Source: Azolla caroliniana (Eukaryota > Polypodiophyta). From it: DNA of 64,000 bases. Each line of letters begins with the position of its first letter. Position 1 is the stretch's first letter. The stretch covers positions 434,001-498,000 of the forward strand of contig JBHGNT010000017.1 in the NCBI GenBank assembly GCA_043228905.1. The letters run 5' to 3'. Both the position numbers and the translations under genes were made by a program. Positions 10,704 to 22,036 of this stretch are shown piece by piece. Below the pieces are notes generated by a model. The model saw only the letters and a list, made by a program, of their open reading frames with translations, searched no databases and was not told the DNA's origin.

Positions 10704-11546
10704 TGTTGGGAGACAGGTCCCTCCGGATGGGAAGTGAGAAGATCAGTGACGATGAACAAACCGTATGAGGAGGACCCCGGCTACGGAGAGCCGGATGGTG
10801 CAGGCCCGGTATGAACCGGTTGAGGAGTACCCGATTACGGAGAGCCGGATGGTGCAGGCCCGATATGAACCAGATGAGGAGTACCCGGCTACGGAGAGCC
10901 GGATGGTGCAGGCCCGGTATGAACCGGATGAGGAGTACCCGGTTACGGAGAGCGGGATGGTGCAGGCCCGGTATGAACCGGATGAGGAGTACCCGGCTAC
11001 GGAGAGCCGGATGGTGCAGGCCCGGTATGAACCGGATGAGGAGTACCCGGCTATGGAGAGCCGGATGGTGTAGGCCCGGTATGAACCAGAGGAAGAGACA
11101 TATTCGTAAATATGTTTCTGAGAGCCCATTGTGGCTATATTTGTAAATAGCCGAAAAGTCATATTAGTATAAATATGACTTAGGGCAAACTAATAGTGTG
11201 GTTGTTATTTCTTCCTTGTTGGTGCAAGAAGAAGAGAGAGCGCGCAACTGTACAGAGAGAGAGAGAGAGACGAGGTCTTTGCCTCTGTTGTAACCACCGC
11301 CTGTGGTGAAGATCGTGAGCACGAGGTCGTTGCCTCCGTGAACTCACAACTTTGTACATTCTTACATAGTGACAGTTTGCAGCCCGTGGGCTGCCGTGGT
11401 TTTTCCCCTAGTTTGGGGTTTTCCACGTAAACCTCCTGTGTATTTGTCTTCCTCTTTGTGTCGTGTTCTATTTCCTATTTTCTGTGCATGAAAATAAGCT
11501 CGGTTGTGGCCGAGCGTTGCGCATAAGGAACGTTGGGTTCCCGTCA
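10704..11546 (+). mobile_element. Solo LTR nested in copia gag
   Basis: An 843-bp LTR starts TGTTGGGAGACAGG and ends CCCGTCA. A 5-bp target duplication TTGTT (10699-10703) and TTGTC (11547-11551) differs at one base. Removing the LTR and one copy of the duplication brings the gag reading YLVGQ-GYWSY back into frame, which fixes the borders. It carries a TATA-like TATAAATATGACT near 11170, so it reads on the plus strand. No internal element sequence is left. The second copy at 14150-14598 is clearly related in sequence. Confidence 0.88.
10767..11091. repeat. Six-copy 54-bp tandem array in the solo LTR
   Basis: Six units start at 10767, 10822, 10876, 10930, 10984 and 11038. Each has the pattern GAGGAGTACCCGGCTACGG followed by GGTGCAGGCCCGGTATGAACC. 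The first unit is one base longer. The unit length is divisible by three, so several frames on both strands stay open; I do not consider them genes. Confidence 0.93.
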
Positions 11547-11792
11547 TTGTCCAACAAGGTATTGGTACATCTTGTACTCCTAAGATGCGAAGTTGTTTCG
11601 ATCCAACTTCTCGGTAGGGAGAGCGCTCCCCATTTGAGTATTCATTATGTTGATTCTTCTTCTTCTTCTTCTCTCTTCAAATGCAAGCTATGTAGCAAAG
11701 CTACGATAGCTATGAGCCGGTTCTTGGTCGTCGGCGTAGAGCACAACACACAATCACAATGAGGCGAATGGGCTAGATCAAGCTACCATATC

Positions 11793-11804
11793 GCTCTGAT
11801 ACCA
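11793..11804 (-). other. Primer-binding site (tRNA-iMet type) of copia element
   Basis: The minus strand reads TGGTATCAGAGC directly after the LTR end. This is the classical complement to the 3' end of initiator methionine tRNA used by plant copia elements. It fixes element polarity. Confidence 0.93.
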
Positions 11805-12183
11805 TGTAAAGAATCAAGAGATGGATTCTTGTGAAGCGGAAGCGATATGAGTTATGTGTGTGTATGAGAGAGAGAGTGAGAGTGAGAGAGACAAGGAATA
11901 CGCAAGGTAAAAGTATATTGACAAAGGAGAAAGACTCAACATTATACAAGGTGGGAGGAGGGTGCTTTATGTAGTCACCCTCTCTCTTCATTAACTACAA
12001 GACTCATGGAGCATGGGGAATGTGAAAGCTCATAAGTTATCTGTCATAGAATATGATTCTATGACTCATACTAAATGCTAGAATACAAAGTGGTGACATA
12101 ATGGTGACTCTTGACCGTTAGAGTGTCTCTTCACTCTCAAGGTGAGTTCACACAATAGACCAAGTTGAGCTTGATTCTCAAAA
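11805..12183 (-). repeat. 5' LTR of the copia element (right on plus strand)
   Basis: Pairs with 6712-7100. The outer end reads TCAAAA where the other LTR has TCAACA, so one terminal base has mutated. The target duplication AATAT follows at 12184-12188. Confidence 0.94.
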
Positions 12184-12192
12184 AATATTCTC

Positions 12193-12771
12193 TTGGGGGT
12201 GCAATATTGTGGGGTGTCCTTCATGGAGAGGTTAGGAGGTATGAAAGTACGCACTGATCATGCCAGTAGAAAGGATGATCACTTCATGAATGGCAGTCGA
12301 CTAGACAGACAAAATGAGCTAGGAAAATCTATTGGCCACGCGGATTCGACAACTCGAGAGGCAACTAGAGGACGTGGAGCGAGTGAGGGTGAAGGTAAAG
12401 GAGGCAGGATGAAGAACAAGGAACGGTTCATTCAAATTCACCAATTGCGACTGAGGAAGATTGAAGAAGGCGACTGGGTACTGATCTACGACAGTAGCTT
12501 CGACAACCAATGCCAGTCGATGTGGAAATTCGCAAGAAGGTGGTTCGGACCGTATACGGTAACACGCGCTAATGACAACGCCACATATCACCTATTGGAG
12601 CTTGACGGGACGAGGATGGTTGTGCCAGTTGCGGGGAAGGGGATTAAGGTCTTCAAGAAGCAACAAGAGGCGGAACCGGATCCGGATCCGGGGGTGGAGA
12701 ATGAGGACACCGACCAGTATGAGGAGCCAGATGAGGATCGGTTTGGCGACGGTTCGAAGGACGACAATTAA
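12193..12771 (+). pseudogene. Ty3/gypsy pol C-terminal fragment
   Basis: The frame encodes the tail of a gypsy integrase: LRKIEEGDWVLIYDSS, FARRWFGPYTVT, NATYHLLELDGTR and an acidic C-terminus. The upstream part (about 12330-12410, RQLEDVERVRVK-like) continues the family in another frame, so a frameshift lies near 12408. The start codon of this frame is not meaningful. The copia element inserted immediately upstream (target site AATAT). I do not see the rest of this gypsy body on the far side of the copia element, so it was truncated before or during that event. Confidence 0.85.
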
Positions 12772-12847
12772 AGGCTTGGTCCGGAATTCTCCATTGCTTC
12801 ACTAGACTAGCACATTCTTTAGGATGTGCGGTTTGGTGGGGGGTGGA

Positions 12848-13468
12848 TGTTGTGAAGGATTCCGGCCATGAGGAGAAAGCACGTTGAATCCATAGGAACA
12901 AGGGTGTGCAAGTATGCACATGAAATGATCTTTGTATAAACAAATGTAAATGAATAGCATATTAATAAACTGACAAGAAAGAATAGTCAATAGGTACTTA
13001 TGGGCCCACAAAAAGAGGGAGAAATTATAGGGCGTGAGGGTAGGAGAATAAGGGGAAATCTCTAACAGAAATGACTGTCATAATTGCCGATGTAATCGGC
13101 CCTCCTTCAGTTATAAGAGGGGAGGGAAATTGTTTTAGGGATCGTCGTTTTTTGGGGGGGGAAAGGGGGAAAGGTGTTGTCTGATTGTGTTGTCAAGCGC
13201 TTAGGGTTTCCTATTTTGCTCAGCCTGTTAGGTGGTGTGAGGCCTCTGCTCGCGTGGGAAGCCTGTGTGTTCCCGACCATAGGCTCATCGATATGTGTGT
13301 TTGTCGAGCTCGAAGCTTTGTTTTCCGGCCTAAGGCCATCTTTTGTAATCTTTTCTGTATAATCGATTCCCTGCTTTCTATGTCCGGAAAGGTGTCGTCT
13401 CTTCTCTCCCCTGTTCTGTGCTTACCGACTTGTATCTGCGAGCTCATTGGCTCATCTTCTGGAATCCA
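12848..13468 (+). repeat. Ty3/gypsy LTR
   Basis: It follows the gypsy pol tail after a purine-rich tract (GGTGGGGGGTGGA, 12835-12847). It begins TGTTGTGAAGGATTCC and ends GGAATCCA, giving TG...CA ends with a short inverted match. A TATA-like TTATAAGAGG lies near 13111. A partial initiator-Met primer-binding motif starts at 13470. Borders are inferred from these marks, not from a second copy. Confidence 0.65.
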
Positions 13469-13469
13469 A

Positions 13470-14144
13470 TGGTAGAGCCAGATCCGATATGGTTCTACGA
13501 GCTTGTGTGCTCAATAGACAAAATCCGTCGTTGCAAGCTCAGTTGTTGCTCATCTTTAAACTCCTTGGCCCGAGACCCTGGTGGTCCCGCCCAAGCCACG
13601 AACAATTTGGTCCAACTTCGTCCACTCATTCGGTTTATATCCTTCTAGAGCATTTTCTATTTCAATTGGATCGATCTGACCCTTCACGATCAAGTAGTCC
13701 TACATCTGGCTCACCCGAATTCGTTCTAGCCGGATTTGGACATGAGTCGATCAACTTCGACTATCGACATGTTCAGTTCGGAGTGACTACAACTGATAAG
13801 CTTAGCCGAATTGGACCCGAATTTGCCGATTAGGTTCGGATGATAATTGGGTGCTAAACTTGCTTGAAGGGGCTACAACAAGGGGAGGGACAAAGCCGAC
13901 TGGTCTTCCCAAATATCACCTAGCTAAATTGAGCACATTTATCTGTCAATCCGATTTTAGGGGGTTGATCATAGATTATGTGTTGTTTGTGTTGTTTTGT
14001 TGTTTTTCTAGGTTGATCCTACTTCGGGTGATGACAACGATGTGAGGGACGGATCTGACTGGTCTTCCTGGATTTCATCTAGCCGAATGAAGCACAGATA
14101 GGCTTGTTCTTGGGGTCAGATATGCTCCGACTGGTTACAACAAA
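13470..14144 (+). other. Primer-binding-like site and leader after the gypsy LTR
   Basis: TGGTAGAGCCAGATCC (13470-13485) resembles TGGTATCAGAGC plus leader with three bases missing. The roughly 660 bases that follow are non-coding by eye and look like an LTR-element leader. Their origin is otherwise unclear. Confidence 0.4.
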
Positions 14145-14149
14145 CGAGT

Positions 14150-14598
14150 TGTTGGGAAATAGGTCCCTCCGCATGGGATCCGGATGAACCGAACCGGATC
14201 AGGTATGAACCAGCAAATAGGAACATATTAGTAAATATGTTCAGGCGTGACCATTGAGGTCATATTTGTAAATAACCCCTAAAGTTATATAAGTATAAAT
14301 ATAACTAGGGCAATACTGTTTATAGAATGTTATCATTATTGTTGTACATATTGAGAGAGAGAGAGAGAAAGTTGTTCTGTTGTAACCGCTGGTAGGTGAA
14401 GATAGAGCTCGAGGTCATTGCCTCTTATTCTTTCATTGTACCATTCCTCTCATAGTGATAGTTGGAGTCTGTGGGCTCCCGTGGTTTTTCCCGATTAGGG
14501 TTTTCCACATTAACATATTGTGTCTGTCTTATTTCTATTTTTTGTTTTCTTCCATTGAGTGATTAAGACTCGGTTGTGGCCGAGCACTATTCCGCACA
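14150..14598 (+). mobile_element. Second solo LTR of the TGTTGGGA family
   Basis: It begins TGTTGGGAAATAGG and shares long blocks with 10704-11546: the GGTCCCTCCG start, the TATAAATAT box, the GA-rich leader, and GTGGTTTTTCCC with GGTTGTGGCCGAGC near the end. It lacks the 54-bp array. A 5-bp flank CGAGT (14145-14149) and TGAGT (14599-14603) differs by one C/T change and fits a target duplication. The 3' border at ...CCGCACA is less certain because the two copies differ at their last ~25 bases. Confidence 0.72.
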
Positions 14599-14603
14599 TG
14601 AGT

Positions 14604-14803
14604 GGACCACGTCGGATGACCTGTTTGATTGATGTCTAACCTGATGAAGCATGATTAAGGCCAATTCGATGAAAAAACCTCACTCAAAGTGGATACAATC
14701 ATGAAAACAAAGTATAGCCCGTTGGCCTACTTCAAGAGTGATTTAGCTCAATGACAAGAGATTTTCTGGTGTTTTTTCTCTTCTTAGAATGAAACCTTAG
14801 TGG
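14604..14803. other. Short spacer between solo LTR and MITE
   Basis: No feature is seen. It may continue the leader that the solo LTR interrupted. Confidence 0.4.
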
Positions 14804-15334
14804 TAACAATCGGCAACGGTTCTGTTCGGTTTGAGATGGCCCAAACCGAACCGTTAAATTTTTTTGAAACCTAAACCGAATCGAACCGAACCGTTAAACC
14901 GTTAAACCATTAAACCGTAAAAACCGTGGTTTCGTGGTTCAGTTTCGGTTTTCAACATAGGTCTATTTTTTATTTTTTATTTTTTAATTGTTTAAAAGTT
15001 ATAATATTTCATTTTTTAGAATTTTTAGAATTTTTAAGATGTTCCTAAAATGTGAGAATAAGGTGTAAAAATGAAAAGATTGTTTAAAAACAAATTTTAA
15101 ACTTTTTAGAATTTGTTAAAAAAAATTTAATTCTTTTTTAAAAAATTAAAAAAATTAAAAATTAAAAACCGTTTAACCGTTTAAACCGTGGTTTTTTACT
15201 GTTGAAACCAAACCGAAACCGAATCGAACTGTTTAAAAAAACTTAAACTTGAACCGAACCATTGAAACCGTTAAGCCGTAAAACTGCGGTTTCACGGTTC
15301 GGTTCGGTTCAAACCGAACCGTTGCCGATTGTTA
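14804..15334. mobile_element. hAT-type foldback MITE (531 bp)
   Basis: Terminal inverted repeats TAACAATCGGCAACGG and CCGTTGCCGATTGTTA are perfect for 16 bp. The arms then continue as long imperfect inverted repeats built from AACCG/CGGTT words around an AT-rich centre. An 8-bp target duplication flanks it, CTTAGTGG (14796-14803) and CTTGGTGG (15335-15342), one mismatch apart. Eight-base duplication and foldback structure point to a non-autonomous hAT element. No transposase is present. Confidence 0.92.
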
Positions 15335-15482
15335 CTTGGTGGTTGCTTAACCTGAGATTTCAATTCGACTGAAATCTCAAAGCCTGTTCTAGCGAGTCTT
15401 ACCAGCTTGAAATCTTCAAGAGGGTGAAGGCAAGAATGTTGTGGAAGACAAATGACGGCATGCAACAGATTAACAACCTCTG

Positions 15483-15720
15483 TTATGATACCAAATGTTG
15501 GAGATTAGGCTATCAAAGCAGAACCATAAACAACATCTCTGTATGAAGAACAACAAGTTTGATGATAGAGGTAAACAAAGACAACTTGAATAGAGATCAT
15601 GATCTAAGAAACAAATTAAGAGAGAGACAAGGGAGGCATACAATGTAACAATCTTATTTCAAAAACGTTACAATACAAGAATAACATTGTCAACCACCAC
15701 ATGAACTAGGTTGCAAAGCC
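15483..15720 (-). mobile_element. Possible LTR start with primer-binding-like motif
   Basis: On the minus strand TGGTATCATAACAG (ending at 15482) follows a plus-strand TGTTGGAGATTAGGC start at 15496. This is the arrangement of an LTR and primer-binding site of a minus-strand element. The downstream GAGAGAGACAAGGGAGG stretch is LTR-like. I could not find a partner LTR or the other border. Confidence 0.35.
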
Positions 15721-15899
15721 AGTTATATACAAACTGGCTAGGGCAACTGCCCTTTGACATAATTTACATAGTCTGTCCAAGTGGGAGGGTGTGAATACAA
15801 CCATTATATACCCGTATTCGATTAGAAGCAAAGTCATCCCTTTTCTTCCAATTCACGATTAGATTGAGACGTCACATTCTAACCGCTGAAACTTCCCGA

Positions 15900-16610
15900 G
15901 AGCCAGCTGCTACAAAGATTTGGCAAACATATCATGTTCCCCATGCAATCATTACCAAGTTTTGGCAGAAAATATGGAAACAACACCACGCTAGGTGAAT
16001 TCCCATGTTCCAATGGCTATTAATACATAGGTCACTACCTGTTGGAGCGTGGTAGCTTGGGATCCTTGGTTGGGCCTTAGCTCTCCTAATTGTGTAGCGT
16101 GCCCAAATGTAACAAAGTCAATACGACATGGTCTGTGGAACGGTCCAGAGACCCATTGATATATGGCCGGGGGTTGGCTGCCTATTGCAATTATGCAAGG
16201 TGCAAGGCACAATCAAGTGGGGAAATGTATGTTGGTTTCATGGCAGGCCATAGTTGACAAGTATGAACATTGAGATGAGGGGATGACGTTGGTTATAGAG
16301 GCACAAGGGATTTTGTTTTCCACCATTGACAATATCCACTCAACTCCTATTAATGTCAAAGCTCAAGTTGTGCTAGAATTGGTCAACTCAATAACTCTTT
16401 AGATTATCTGGAAACAACGGTGCAGACGAGTCTTTTCCAATCAAACTGTGCATTAAACAATGTTATTGCAAGAGATATGGAGTGAAGTTGTCGCCACTCT
16501 AAAGAGCCAATATGATGGCCTCACAAGCCAATCCGATGGAGTCGAAAGACAACGATTAGCCTTTGTCCAATAGTAGTCGTCCTCTCCCTTTCTTGAGTTA
16601 GTGGGCCTCC
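15900..16610 (+). pseudogene. Decayed LINE reverse-transcriptase C-terminal region
   Basis: Across frames I read a zf-RVT-like segment: KIWK, then a FQWLL-like and LPVGAW segment, a Cys and TWSVERSRDPLIYG. Further down, IWKQRCRRVFSNQTV and a region ending near LSRPYW follow. These are the order and wording of plant non-LTR pol C-termini. Stops and frameshifts are frequent, so this is a relic. Confidence 0.5.
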
Positions 16611-17284
16611 ATATAAGATGAAATTATCGCGCCCCTATTGGGATTTGTATATAACATTCTCATATGTAAAATTTTGTAACTAATGGAATGAGTTTTTTGG
16701 GGGGAAAAAAATAAAGTATGTTTGGCTTTATGCCTCGACCTCTATCTTTGTTTTTATTTAAACTTCGGTTTGCATTTCCATTCAAGTTTTAATACACTTG
16801 AGGGGCCCTTTTGCATTGGAATTAAGCTCACATCAATCTATTTTCTCTTGTTTCTTTGTTCTTGTCTTATTTATCCTTTCTTTTGTTCCTATTTACTCTT
16901 CTTTGATTATTGGACTTAATCTAAACTCAAGCTTTATGTAAGATTCCTATCTACTTCATTCTTTTTCCCAAAATATGTTATTTTATGATTGTAATTATGG
17001 AGCATGTTCCTATCTTACTCCAAAAGAAACTTATCTTTTATGCCACCCTTTGTTTTTGTTTCACTTTAACATGCTTTGTTGGCTAGTAAGAGTCTTACAA
17101 ATGGATTCTTCTTAACAGAACCACACACACACATGCATTTGTAGCATATTTTCCAAGAAGTAATAACTTGCGCATATTTCAAATAATGATCATAGATTAA
17201 GTGTTACTCAAGTTGTATAACCTTGAGGTCCCTAACAAGCACCTTGTTGGTTAGGAATCGAGATGTTTGTTACCTGTGTGTGTA

Positions 17285-17333
<49 letters not shown>

Positions 17334-17900
17334 TTACTTAAAAAATATACATTTATTTGAGATAATAAAGACTCCCAAAAACATAAATGTCTTCTTATTG
17401 TACTTAATGTTACCTACCGTGCATTGTGAAGACATATACATCACATGATTTTTTGGAGGTAAAGACCCCTATCAAATGCAAGTCTTGTTTCTTGTTAATA
17501 GTCAACATACTAGCAACCATTGCATGCATCCAGCGACCAAATTTCACAAGAGAAAACCTCAATTTTACAATTTCATGCATATGGTCTCATAGTATGAATA
17601 TTTGCCTTATGATAAGTTACAACATAGGGATAGAGAAGTTAAAAAGGTTTACCAAATAAATAATGTCTCGATATTAGTAGTCAAACGTGATTCAACGTGG
17701 GAAGCCTACTACATTTTTTTGTGGTTTGGTGGTACCATCATTACTCAACTTACATAGCTAAGATCCATCTCTTTATGCCATAGTTGTTAGATCTTACCTT
17801 GGATCTCTCTTCTTGTTATAAATATCTAAACCTTCTCGCATCATGTTTACATTTATGCAACAAGCATTTTTTGTCTTAAATGATATGCAAAGCATAATAA
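16611..17900. other. AT-rich spacer with GA microsatellite
   Basis: No gene is supported. A (GA)n microsatellite of about 45 bases lies at 17287-17331. Confidence 0.6.
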
Positions 17901-18455
17901 ATGGCAACAACAATGTGGGTGTGCGATTCAGTTTTGAGTAAAGGCCAGGAACTATATATTCAGATTACCAAAGAGGGGATTCCATATGACATAAATGGCT
18001 CTCCAACATGCATAGATGAAGATGTGAGAGTACTTACAAATACAATCATTGACATGTATGGAAAATATGGGATCATGGCAGATGCTCATAAGGTGTTTGA
18101 TGAAATGTTGTGCTCAACTGCAATGTCATGGAATGCATTAATGACAGGTCATGCACGATGTGGAGCGTGTAAGGAAGTGTTTCATCTCTTTCATGAGGTC
18201 ACAAATCAAAGCATAGGTCCAGATTATGTGATGTTTCTTAAGGTTATTTCTGTCTGCAGTCATGGAGGTCTTGTCAGCATCGGAGAGAGGTGCTTTAAAG
18301 CTATGAAAAAATATGGTCTCTCTCCAACACTAGAGCATTACAACTGTGTGATCGACCTATTCGCTCGTTCTGGGCAACTTGATGAAACCATTGTAATGTT
18401 AGAGACGATGCCATTTCAACCAAAAGAAAAAAAAAGGAGGGGACACTTTATATAG
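17901..18455 (+). pseudogene. Truncated pentatricopeptide-repeat (PPR) gene fragment
   Basis: The open frame encodes 184 aa. It contains two to three PLS-type PPR motifs: NTIIDMYGKYGIMADAHKVF, then SWNALMTGHARCG, then VISVCSHGGLVSIGERCF and HYNCVIDLFARSGQLDETI. It stops just after LETMPFQP, where complete family members continue with a further motif and E/DYW tails. Only the middle of a protein that normally has several hundred residues is left, and I see no more motifs on either side. Intact PPR proteins bind organellar RNA. This is most likely a dead fragment, although a short expressed gene cannot be excluded. Confidence 0.75.
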
Positions 18456-21400
18456 ATATGTTGTGCAATGTTATATGCAAGCAATGGGTATATACGTTGG
18501 AATAGCATATGTACTAGCTATGCTCATACTTAACATCTTGCCATCCAACAAGGGCATTTGATGATTACTTGAAATTCAACCTATTTGGTAGGTTGTAGCT
18601 GATATGCCTTTTTTTTAAACTAATGGAAGGATATTTTGTTTAAAAGAAAGAAAGAAAGAAAGAAAGTTGTTTGTGCATGCTTGAGCTAAATAAAGAAAAT
18701 TTGATATCCGTGACCTTAAAGTATATTAAGGTATCCTTGTTTCGCACACATATATGACCCAAAGACATGAAGTGTCTTGAAATGGCAACAATGCCATTAA
18801 CAACCAAAAAATGAAAAGCAATATTGAAAATGTGATTAAACTTAAAGTAAGTGAGTTGTTTGATATTGAATGAGTAAAACGATGATGATTTAGGCCAAAA
18901 TCAAACAATGACATAACTTGATGGGTAACAACCAATATACGGGGCTAACAACCTTACCTTTAAAATTTGTGATTTTAGGTTCCCTCTTGATTGACTGGGC
19001 TCAAATCTCACCTTAGCTACACATTGTGTGTTCTAATTTGTCTAGTGTATGAATGTGACATGATCGCCTTGAGAGAACCATGTATTTCATTCTCATTGGG
19101 CCATTCAAGGAGCGAGAAGATGTTGTATATGTGTTATGTGGAAGGTATATGCACATGGTGGTTCAATTTATGCATGAAGTAGGAAATATCAAATAGTGTA
19201 ATCATTTTAGTGCTTAGATTTGGGGATATGTTGTTGGTAGACATATCTATTATTATATTGACAATCAGAATATGGAGGTTATTCTTGGAGATACAATATA
19301 TTCTACTATTTGAGATCGTTTTATCTGATATGCACGCTATTTGTGTGAAGCTATAAGATGTTATCATTGTACATGAGAGTTCACTCCAACATTCCGTTGT
19401 TTTTGGAATTACAACTTACTAGTTTTATGGCAGTAGAATGAATGTGTGCAATTTTCATGATGGCGAGGATTCGGATATTCTTCTTGGTGATGTAACCTAC
19501 TTTGCAAGCACAATAAGTGGGCACACTATGTGCGTGAAACTATATGATGATAAGGACATTCATGTTTCTACTTCATAATTACAAATTGGAGTAACTTGGC
19601 CTCAAACTACATCCAACTCACTCTAAAATCTTAATAACAGCTCCCGGTCACTAAATTCCATGTCTTGATGAATGAGCAATGACCATTACAAGCATTCGGT
19701 TCAATGCTCAAAATTTAAAGATTTTCTTTAAAAAGCGTAGAGGCCCAAGTTTGCTAAAGAGAATCATGGCGACACTCTCTTTGATACCCAAGGTATAGAT
19801 ATAATTTTCCTTTCAATTTGAAAAGGTGTTCCATAGCACGATAGATTTGACTTCAGTAGTTGTTGTGCTTCCCTACTTTTTCCTCTTTATTAACATTCTT
19901 CATAGCGTGCGACTGTAGATTGATCTTTTACCACAATTGTATGTGCTCAATGTTCATGATATTGTCTATATATTATAATATGAACTCAACCACGAAGCAC
20001 ATAAAGATGTGATTTGCATGCTTTTTGTTTTCACTTAAACATACATGTAAGGATCATAAATCAAACACACATGCCATAATGAAAACTCTTTTATGTCAGT
20101 AGTCTACAAACAATTTGATCTTTGTATTGCTAAGAGCTTGTAAACATATTCATTAACTGTCTATTACTATATGCATAGAGAACACATGTTCATTGGATCT
20201 ATATACACATATTGCATAAGAGTTCACATACATCATCATCCCCAATGTGATTGATCCCCTACCCCCTGCCAAAATAAATAATAAATAAAAAAATCAATCA
20301 ATCAAAGTGGAATACTAGACATGTTACAATGTATATGCATAGAGAGCACATGCTCATTGGATCCATATACACATATTGCATAAGCGTTCACATACAACAT
20401 CCTTAATGTGATCATGCCCCCTCACCCCAAAATGAAAGTTGAATTCTAACTTGTTACACCACAAATGGCTTTTCTTAAATCATAAGATGGAGCAGGGACC
20501 AAGGAACTTAACATAATTTGTAATATTTTAAGCCACAAGACAATGGCATTGATGTTTGCAATCTTAAGGCAATGGGGGCAATGTCCCAACATCTCATATC
20601 AAATTGCAACTTTGCAAATCATTAATTTCAAATGATAATTAATGCATGAGACAAAATATATTCCAGCAAAGCAGGTGGTATATTGAACTTTTATGCTTAA
20701 TATTTGAATATGAATGCCACGATACATTACAAGGTTAGATTACCAGCCATGCATTAGGTTATTGTGGAGGATAATGGTCTCCAATAAGGAGTTGATCATG
20801 AACCGCGATCACAAGTATCTGTCAATTCAAGAAGTCTGTATCCAATGACCACTTTAGTAGAGAATATAAAGTTAATTTGTGCCACCACCTCCTTTATACA
20901 ACCAACGTGCCCTTATAATTACATCGGTATTTGAACTTACCTAGTGTGAATAATGAACACCTTATATGTCCTCAAAATGTACATTTGATGCTTGCATTAA
21001 CTTTCATGGTGTTAACTCCCTAGGTGGTAAAGTGGAGTTCAAAACTATGAAACATAAAGGATGTGGGTTTAGGGAAATTGTCATGATTGCGTAAAGTAAA
21101 TGAATTAAAAGGCTCAATGCATCGGTAAAGTAGGTTTTTGTGGATCAGGAACCAATATAGGTTTTTAAATATTCGCAACTTGATAAAGTGGTGTAGAGAT
21201 GAGATGATCAATATAAACATCAAATTCGATAACAAAGTATTCTCACTTGGTTCATTTGTCTTCATCTGGGCACACTATCACCCTACCGCCAATGCTTTTT
21301 GTGAGAGGATGAGATTCATCGATAACCAACAATCTGATAAAAAAGTGCAACCAACTTGATGACAAAGATTGCCATATTCAACACTATGGATAAAATGTTG

Positions 21401-22002
21401 AAAACATACAAGCAATTCCTCGACAAAAAGGTGTAATGGCAATAAGACCACATTAAAAACTACCCAATAATTTGACAAGAGAGTGGGAGCAAACGAACAA
21501 TGTAGAGGCGGGTGAATATGAGCTTATGTACCCAAAGAGCATGAGCAGGGGGAAATAGAAGGAAACCTAGTTAGGGTGATGCTACGGTGCCACATTGCTT
21601 GGACACATACCCTAGCATGAATACACAATCACGTGATACCTTTGGGTGGGGGGGTGTGAATAGTGAACAATGCAAATGGTTATTTCATATGCTGGACGGA
21701 CATCCCGTAATTTGATGATGCATTTCCTATGCCGGACATCCGCAATACGATGGCCAAAGGTTTAATTAAGACTCAAGAGTACATATGTAATAGACAAAGG
21801 GTAGGGTAGATCTAGGACCCCCAATGGAGGAGGAGGAGGATGCTTTTCAGACGGTTTTATGATGAAAGCTATGGAATGGCAGGGAGGAACAGAAAGAGAG
21901 AGAAAGAGACCCACACACCCACATACATATGTATGTATGTATGTACACTATATGTACATACATACTCTGTTCTGAAATGTAGTAGATTTTTGTGAGGGGA
22001 CC

Positions 22003-22036
<34 letters not shown>

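Larger units (their letters stand above)
9693..11645 (-). pseudogene. Copia gag remnant, split by a solo LTR
   Basis: The start codon is at 11645 (MNTQMGSALPTEK). The frame runs to the target site of the nested LTR (10704-11546) and resumes downstream with GYWSYIKGA, as copia Gag proteins do. The C-terminal half holds a CX2CX4HX4C zinc knuckle (CGFCGKLGHHEEEC). Damage includes a TAG replacing the Trp of the conserved WEY motif before the LTR, a 22-bp tandem duplication that shifts the frame (10580-10623), and a TAA shortly after ARKL near 10475. A clean 255-codon stretch remains from 10460 to 9693. Confidence 0.9.
6712..12183 (-). mobile_element. Ty1/copia LTR retrotransposon, defective, with nested insertions
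   Basis: A complete insertion unit is visible. Two near-identical LTRs (6712-7100 and 11805-12183) start TGTAA on the plus strand. The 5-bp target duplication AATAT sits at 6707-6711 and 12184-12188. The tRNA-iMet primer-binding site adjoins the right LTR and a polypurine tract adjoins the left LTR, so the element reads on the minus strand. The order gag, protease, integrase, reverse transcriptase/RNase H is that of copia. I count about six substitutions between the LTRs plus a GA-repeat length difference, which suggests recent insertion. The element cannot move on its own: most of integrase and RT is deleted, gag has stops and a frameshift, and two other elements sit inside it. Confidence 0.95.

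Noticed and set aside
10743-11162. Repetitive open frames on both strands (YSSSGSYRACTIRLSVAG-type and YEPDEEYPATESRMV-type)
   Set aside because: They are by-products of the 54-bp array, whose length is divisible by three. They lie inside a solo LTR.
13174-13833. Frames of 62-128 codons in the gypsy LTR and leader
   Set aside because: No homology-like motif; the position fits LTR and leader sequence.
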